From contig JAAONU010000016.1 of NCBI GenBank assembly GCA_012932295.1, positions 29,635,290 through 29,699,289 on the forward strand: DNA of 64,000 nt, written 5' to 3'. The notes beneath the pieces are model-generated. The model had not been told where the DNA came from and searched no databases. It saw only the letters and a program-made list of their open reading frames with translations. This document shows positions 59,017 to 64,000 of this stretch, in pieces (the stretch's first letter is position 1; each line of letters begins with the position of its first letter). Position numbers and translations under genes: made by a program. This DNA is from Cyclina sinensis (Eukaryota; Mollusca; Bivalvia; Venerida; Veneridae).

Positions 59017-59289
59017 AATTGTGAAACAGGCTTTGCATTTGAGGAACTGCATGTAGTTGCGGTCAGTATGGAAGACAGCAAGGCAGAGTTATTACTGCAA
59101 GATACATTGTCATGGTATTGCCAGCAGATGTTCTCTTCTTTGCTCTTGGTGATGACACTGCCACTGTGGTTTGCAGAACATGGATCAGTTCATTTAGAGA
59201 TCGAAAAGCAAGGCAGTGAAGTTTTAGGAGTTAAAATTGTTGAAACTTGGAAATCTAGTATCCAAAATCACAAGAACATTATACAATAG
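59017..59289 (+). CDS. Candidate terminal coding exon, unrecognised
   Basis: An acceptor-like tract ('gttttttttcataatttttag', ending 59016) is followed by a phase-0 open frame of 90 codons to TAG 59287-59289. It starts NCETGFAFEELHVVAVS. The first Met begins MEDSKAELLLQDTLSWYCQQ and would give 73 residues. A hydrophobic stretch (MFSSLLLVMTLPLWFA) in the middle could be a membrane span. GC content is visibly higher than in the flanks, and codons are not AT-biased. No family was recognised. If translated from its own Met, it would be a small protein whose 5' UTR lies in the upstream exon-like blocks. AATAAA at about 59632 could serve as a polyadenylation signal. Confidence 0.4.
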   Translation, partial: NCETGFAFEELHVVAVSMEDSKAELLLQDTLSWYCQQMFSSLLLVMTLPLWFAEHGSVHLEIEKQGSEVLGVKIVETWKSSIQNHKNIIQ

Positions 59290-61080
59290 GAAGACAAGTG
59301 CATTAATAGATGAATAATTAATGAAAACTTCTTGTATATGAAGGTGCATAAACATGATAGAATAAGTATATCACAGAAAAAATGATGCTCAGATTTAGAA
59401 AAACTGTAACTTAGTTATAGAAAAATCTTTTCTGTTAATTTTGTTTTTATTTCATTTTGTTGTTGTGAACTTTTTTTTTCTATTATATGATGCAAAGTGT
59501 GGCCAGTTTATTGTTTGAATAAGGTCTTGATTTGGAAATATAAGTACAAGGTTTATTTACATTTTACTGTGCACTAGACTAGTTTAAATTTTCAGAGCAG
59601 AACTGAATTCCTTAAATAGCAATCATCCAGAAATAAATTAACCTAAAACAAATACATTTGTAGTCTTAGTTAACATTTAATTTTGCGATGCCTCGAATCC
59701 CCAGTCTCTCAGTAGCCTTTATTCACAGTTGTTGAATGACATTAAGAAAGGTTTACATGTACCTAAAAAAGTGATATAAATGTCTTGTCCTTTCTTTGAA
59801 GAATGTATGTGAGTGGAACTTATGTTGTCTTTTACAGTTCTGCTTACTTTTTTTTAATTTGTTCCTATGCATAAAACCACTGGTATATACTAGTCTGATC
59901 TCATTTATTTTATATTCTAGAGTAAATGTTATATTGACCTCGTGTTCTTGTCTGTTTTCAAATCTCTTCCTGCTGATGACTATGTAGGCAAAATTACATT
60001 GTGTGTTGTTAAGTTTCTTAACATGAAAAAAAATATTTTTACCTCCGTAGTAAGAATGGGTCCATTACACTTCAAAATACATGGTACATCTACAAGTTTC
60101 AGAGATGATCACCAAGGCTTCTTAAGATTTTTTTTAAATGAACAAGCTCATGTATTAAAGGCTGTAACTTTCAAAATATTATTTGTTTTGTGGTTTTTTT
60201 TTTGCTTTGCACTGGTGATTGTCCTGAATGTAAAAAGCAAAATGCTGTTCCTAAGTTCAGAGACCTATTTTTGTAAATGAAAAATCTTGTGTCCCTAGTA
60301 CCGGTAAAATATGTCACTTGCACTGGTGAAACGTTTAAATGCTGTTATTTAAGTCGTAGTTCCTAAAACGGACAATAACTAGAAAATGTGATAGTCATGT
60401 GCGTCCTACCAACTACTGTGTCTGCAAAGTTTCAGTTCTGTATCTTCAAGGTTTCCACGATACTGATGTTTCAAAAAAAGTGACGGTATTATTAAAGTTA
60501 AAGGACTGAAACACGATCAGACAATTTCCAACATTTTGCAAAGGAATTGTTACTTTTGAAACTCTTCATTGTATTCATTCTTCGCCCCCATCAGTACTTT
60601 CAGTGCTTTGATTTTTGTTTGTTTTTTTTCAAACGGGCGTATAAAATATGCATTGATGGTCCTATTTGTACAACTGTATAATTATGTATTTCATTTTTCA
60701 AACATCTTAAATAAAGAGCATTTAAAACAGATCTTGCAAGTATATTTCTTACATGAAACACTGAAGTTTATCAAATTTTTGATAATTTATAGGAGGCTTT
60801 CTGAGAAGTGCAAGACTTTTGAATTGATACGTAGGTTCAGGTACATAAAGGCACTAGGAAAAACTACTTTCATTGTGGACCCGTCAAATCAAATTATTCA
60901 ATTCTATGTGTACTAAAATATGCAGAAGTTGTCTACCAAGAATAGTAAATGATCGTGAAATGGTCACAGTTTTTTCGTCATGATAAGTTTGCAAGTTACA
61001 TAACTGTGACTAGCAGCCAGCCTGAAACACCAAAATTTAGACTTGGATGATGAACCTATATCCGTAACTTCAATCTTTGA
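59290..61080. other. Unassigned sequence, possibly 3' UTR then intergenic
   Basis: Frames of 112 and 115 codons (59942-60280 and 60569-60916) are rich in Phe, Leu and Ile and have no recognised motif. They are plausible chance frames in T-rich DNA. Confidence 0.4.
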
Positions 61081-61113
61081 TGAACGTTGCAAGTATAGAA
61101 AATGTGACTAAAC

Positions 61114-61218
61114 TCATACAAGGCTTAAGAAATTACGTATCTTTTGCAACGACACAATTCTGGCATTGTATTTTCGTTGCAATATCATTAGAATCGGGAA
61201 CTCTATACCGACATTAAC
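61114..61218 (-). pseudogene. Coding-like block, part of a minus-strand cluster
   Basis: A minus-strand frame includes VNVGIEFPILMILQRKYNAR and ends at TGA. It is short and has no clear splice sites. It is listed because three similar blocks lie just upstream on the same strand. Confidence 0.2.
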
Positions 61219-61238
61219 AGTGAGATGTTTGTTTCCTT

Positions 61239-61430
61239 TTAGAAAAAAAGATGAGAGGAGGGTTTGGTAATGGTACATGCTTTTATTATCACCTTCAACT
61301 TCAACACCAACTCCTCAATTAGTAAAGGCCCAAATAAGTCATTGCTCGTTCTAAAGACAATCGTGGCTTTTGCATTATTTGCCGACTCTTGAAGTGTGCT
61401 CTGGAATTTAGCTTTTTGCAACTGGAGGTT
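61239..61430 (-). pseudogene. Coding-like block, part of a minus-strand cluster
   Basis: A minus-strand frame runs through SLNLQLQKAKFQSTLQESAN, then NAKATIVFRTSNDLFGPLLI and EELVLKLKVI. The codon composition looks like genuine coding DNA. No start Met or convincing splice sites. Family not recognised. Confidence 0.25.
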
Positions 61431-61470
61431 CAGAGACAGTCGTCTGCATCATCTCTAAACCTGTGAAGCC

Positions 61471-61587
61471 TCAAATACACAGATCTTTTACAAGCACTTG
61501 TGGACTTTCTTCTTCCTTCTTGACTACTGTTTTGCGAACGCCAACATTATAGCCGTTTCCTCTAACTGTTAGCGAAAATACAGCGAT
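61471..61587 (-). pseudogene. Coding-like block resembling 61875-62087
   Basis: The minus-strand frame, 38 codons between stops, reads IAVFSLTVRGNGYNVGVRKT then VVKKEEESPQVLVKDLCI. The spacing of G-N, V-G-V and T resembles the block at 61875-62087 (FEGNTERVGVHNTK). The two may be diverged repeats of one domain. Adjacent stops suggest exon edges or decay. Confidence 0.25.
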
Positions 61588-61874
61588 CTAGACCTTTATG
61601 ACCCAGGGCATTGTCTTATGCTCATTCCTAATCAGCCCTAAAAATTTGATGCATTTCGGAATCCATGTAATTATGTACTAGCTAGGAAAACACGGATCTT
61701 GCCTGTGTCAAGACCATCCAAAATATGCGTCAGCTACAGTGCCCATTATCTTTCATTTAAGCAAATCATTATATTATCATTTCTAACGTTTAAAACGTTA
61801 AAAGTAATTTTAATTTGAAAAGTAAAGTAGTTTTTCCTATTTTGATTGAGATTGTCATTCTTAAACACATATCC

Positions 61875-62087
61875 CTACATCTTGTATCCATCCATTTCTA
61901 TGTTGCTAACGCACAGAAGTTTCCTAGAATTGGCTTTTGTATTGTGAACACCAACGCGCTCAGTGTTTCCCTCGAAAGTTGCAAAGACATATTTATTACG
62001 ATTGAGATAATGATAACAGTAGGCATTTGTATTTTCCAACTTGACTCTGGCATTCTTACATATTCCAGCAATTATCAAATTGTTTAA
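61875..62087 (-). CDS. Candidate exon, unrecognised, start of a minus-strand cluster
   Basis: An acceptor-like TTACGAAATCTCAG on the minus strand (AG at 62088-62089) is followed by 70 open codons. They include ARVKLENTNAYCYHYLNRNK, YVFATFEGNTERVGVHNTKA and NSRKLLCVSNIEMDGYKM, ending in TAG. The composition is well balanced and CpG-containing. There is no donor before the stop, so it would be a terminal exon, or the gene is broken. The opposite strand is also open (90 codons from 61815), but its peptide is hydrophobic and less protein-like. No family was recognised. Confidence 0.3.
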   Translation of the reverse strand, partial: LNNLIIAGICKNARVKLENTNAYCYHYLNRNKYVFATFEGNTERVGVHNTKANSRKLLCVSNIEMDGYKM

Positions 62088-62429
62088 CTGAGATTTCGTA
62101 AGCCCTAGCCTATACCTGGATTTTCAATGGTGCCATTACATCATTTACACATACATCAAACTTAAAGAGCTTTGCAAAATACTACGTGTGCGTAAAAAAG
62201 GAAATACTGCGCAGAAAGGTAGAAAATATATTAAAATACCACAGTAACAGCTGAATAGTTTGCAAATTATAGTAACTTGTGTTTTTCTGACGTTGTTGCA
62301 CGTGCTTTTGTCCATTTTGTTTAAAGTTGTCCCGTTTACCTTATCTGAAAGAGGACATTTTCATTTTTTTTTTGTTAGTACAAATTTAGAGATACCTGAT
62401 TTCCAAAACGACTGCTGGAGAGATAAAAA

Positions 62430-62541
62430 GCTTGCGATTTCATTGGTTGAGTTTGAAGCTGGGCAGGTCTTTAATACCACGTGACAAGGATTTGTCTAAA
62501 TTTTTGCGTGAATACAACATAAACACGGTAGTGAACGCTAG
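62430..62541 (+). promoter_or_regulatory. Promoter-like block with putative non-coding first exon
   Basis: An inverted CCAAT box (ATTGG, 62442-62446) lies 31 bases before CACGTGAC (62478-62485). A CpG-containing stretch follows ('aaacacggtagtgaacgct'), ending at a strong donor TAG/GTAAGG (donor at 62542). This looks like the 5' end of a plus-strand gene whose body lies beyond the window. The same motif pair occurs at 16.0-16.2 kb. Confidence 0.4.
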
Positions 62542-62544
62542 GTA

Positions 62545-64000
62545 AGGATCTATTGATACGTTATATTGGTGAAATATTAGCCTGTGGATTGTAGTTGTGT
62601 TTTTATGGATTTAAAAATGGTGACAATTATTGGAATTATCATATTTATATCTTGACGGATGTTCACTCAATTTTGTAAGTATTTTTGTGTATTTCTGTTT
62701 CTTAGTTAGCGCAGCAGAAGACAATTTTGCAAAACAGGCGCGTACTGAACATGACAGAGATTACCACTAATTTCAGGCTGCAAGGTTTTATGACATGTAT
62801 TTTTACACTGTTTTGGGTAAATATGATGTTTTATTACATTTTGTCAAAAGAACGAGTGACACTGGTCACTTAGTGCACTTTTTTATGTCCCATAAATAAT
62901 TAGCGCGGAAATTCACGTGCTTCCCTTTTTACACGAAATAACAGTATTATGTGTACTGTTATGTTTTTAAATATTCGAAACGAGGAAACGTGTAACAGTG
63001 AAATTACCACATTTATATGAACTTAGGGGTAGGATTTGGTATTTTATTTTAATCATCTTTACAAGGGAATTTATTTCATTCATTGGAAGTAAATAGCACT
63101 TAGATGTTCATGTGTTAAAAAAGTATCTCTCAGTGCATTTGAAATTCCAATTTGATATGAAGAGAAGGATTGAAAATTGAAAAAAACAGCTGCTATACAG
63201 TCAGTATAAGCCCTTCCTTACTTTATAGGTTCTAAGCTTTAGAAATTTTCAGGGAAAATTCAGTGAGAGACTTGTGTGGGAATAAGTGAGATTTTACTGT
63301 TTTCAAATTGCTTGTTAATGATAAGGTCTTTATTTCAGCGCAGACTTTGCATTCCAGATAGTTGTTTGTGATCTCTATCATACCAGGGTTGTCATAATGT
63401 GGCAAGAAATAAAACGACTTTAAGCAAGGCTTTTCACTTACTGGGGAAACATTTTCTGCTTTAGCAAACAGTAGTTGTAGTACCAGATTTTAAGTTTTTC
63501 TGTTGTTATTTGTTTTTGGAAGAAATTTTAAAAAATAAAAATATGCTGTAATTTGTATATTTAAATGAGGTTCCAGAAAATGTACATTTCATTAAAGTTA
63601 GGCCTTGATTTTAAAGTTCCTTGATTGAGTTACCATTTCATTTTGGAGTCAGATGTAATTTTGTATTGAAAAAGATGTTTTCAGTTAACTAAAATGTATA
63701 ATTAAGTATAATTAGTATAAAAAAATAAATATTTATAACCCTTGGCATTTGCAAAAGTTTCAGACATTTGACGAAACTTTTGCATCGTCTATATACCTCT
63801 TTCTCATGAACAAAAGAAAATTTGTTATCACTTTATCTTTTGCGTGTATGATATTAGTTGTTAAAATAACAATTATGTAAATTGTTAAATAATTCAGTTA
63901 GGAAACAGTAGTTTTTGTAGATCATCAGTATTTAATGGAGATTATCATCTATTTAGTCTGTTAAAACTGTAATCTTAGATATAACACCTCAAAAGATTTT
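62545..64000. other. Unassigned sequence, possible first intron of a downstream gene
   Basis: AT-rich with no supported exon. CpG density is moderate up to about 62.95 kb and then falls. No repeat family is recognised. Confidence 0.35.

Noticed and set aside
59942..60916. Frames of 112 and 115 codons
   Set aside because: They are dominated by Phe, Leu, Ile and Lys in T-rich DNA, with no splice context and no recognisable motif.

Overview
This is AT-rich animal genomic DNA, most likely from a bivalve mollusc and possibly a venerid-type clam. That is an inference. It rests on several repeat types that I associate with bivalves: elements carrying TCCG/GTCC-rich stretches near the 5' end and ending in CTTGTT, tRNA-derived SINEs with a 'gacattaaac' type core, and a short TTAA-flanked element opening with CCCTTACC. 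There is no bacterial-style gene organisation. No protein family, rRNA or ordinary tRNA could be recognised with confidence.

The window is gene-poor. The best-supported coding evidence is a possible plus-strand transcription unit at 54.4-59.3 kb. It has a CpG-rich start, a first exon with a phase that fits the next open exon, and two further exon-like blocks bounded by good splice sites. There is also one minus-strand exon-like block at 32.5-32.8 kb, candidate terminal exons at 12.6 and 27.0 kb, and a cluster of minus-strand coding-like blocks at 61.1-62.1 kb. Two promoter-like blocks, each with an inverted CCAAT box, a CACGTG box and a splice donor, lie near 16.1 and 62.5 kb. None of the encoded peptides was identified.

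Mobile DNA dominates what can be explained. At least five sequence families (called A, B, D, E and F here) recur as eight copies or remnants. Copies are at 4.7, 14.9, 17.7-20.9, 35.4-37.8, 38.0-39.2, 46.4-47.5, 49.1-49.7, 52.8-54.2 and 58.0-58.9 kb (the 4.7 kb one is a remnant). They share a plan: a 5' hairpin at a T-run, a TCCG-type stretch, internal tandem units of about 130-165 bp, a short subterminal inverted repeat, and a 3' hairpin followed by CTTGTT. This plan matches non-autonomous Helentron-like elements (HINE/pearl-like), although no replicase is present. One minus-strand family-B copy is split by a family-A-like insertion.

Other mobile sequences include a 205-bp element between TTAA sites, a 556-bp inverted-repeat element between TA sites with a nearby empty-site paralogue, and a SINE with a perfect 12-bp target duplication. 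Several non-repetitive, moderately GC blocks rich in homeodomain-like motifs (1.3, 25.6, 41.3 and 43.1 kb) could be conserved regulatory DNA. The rest appears to be intron or intergenic sequence.
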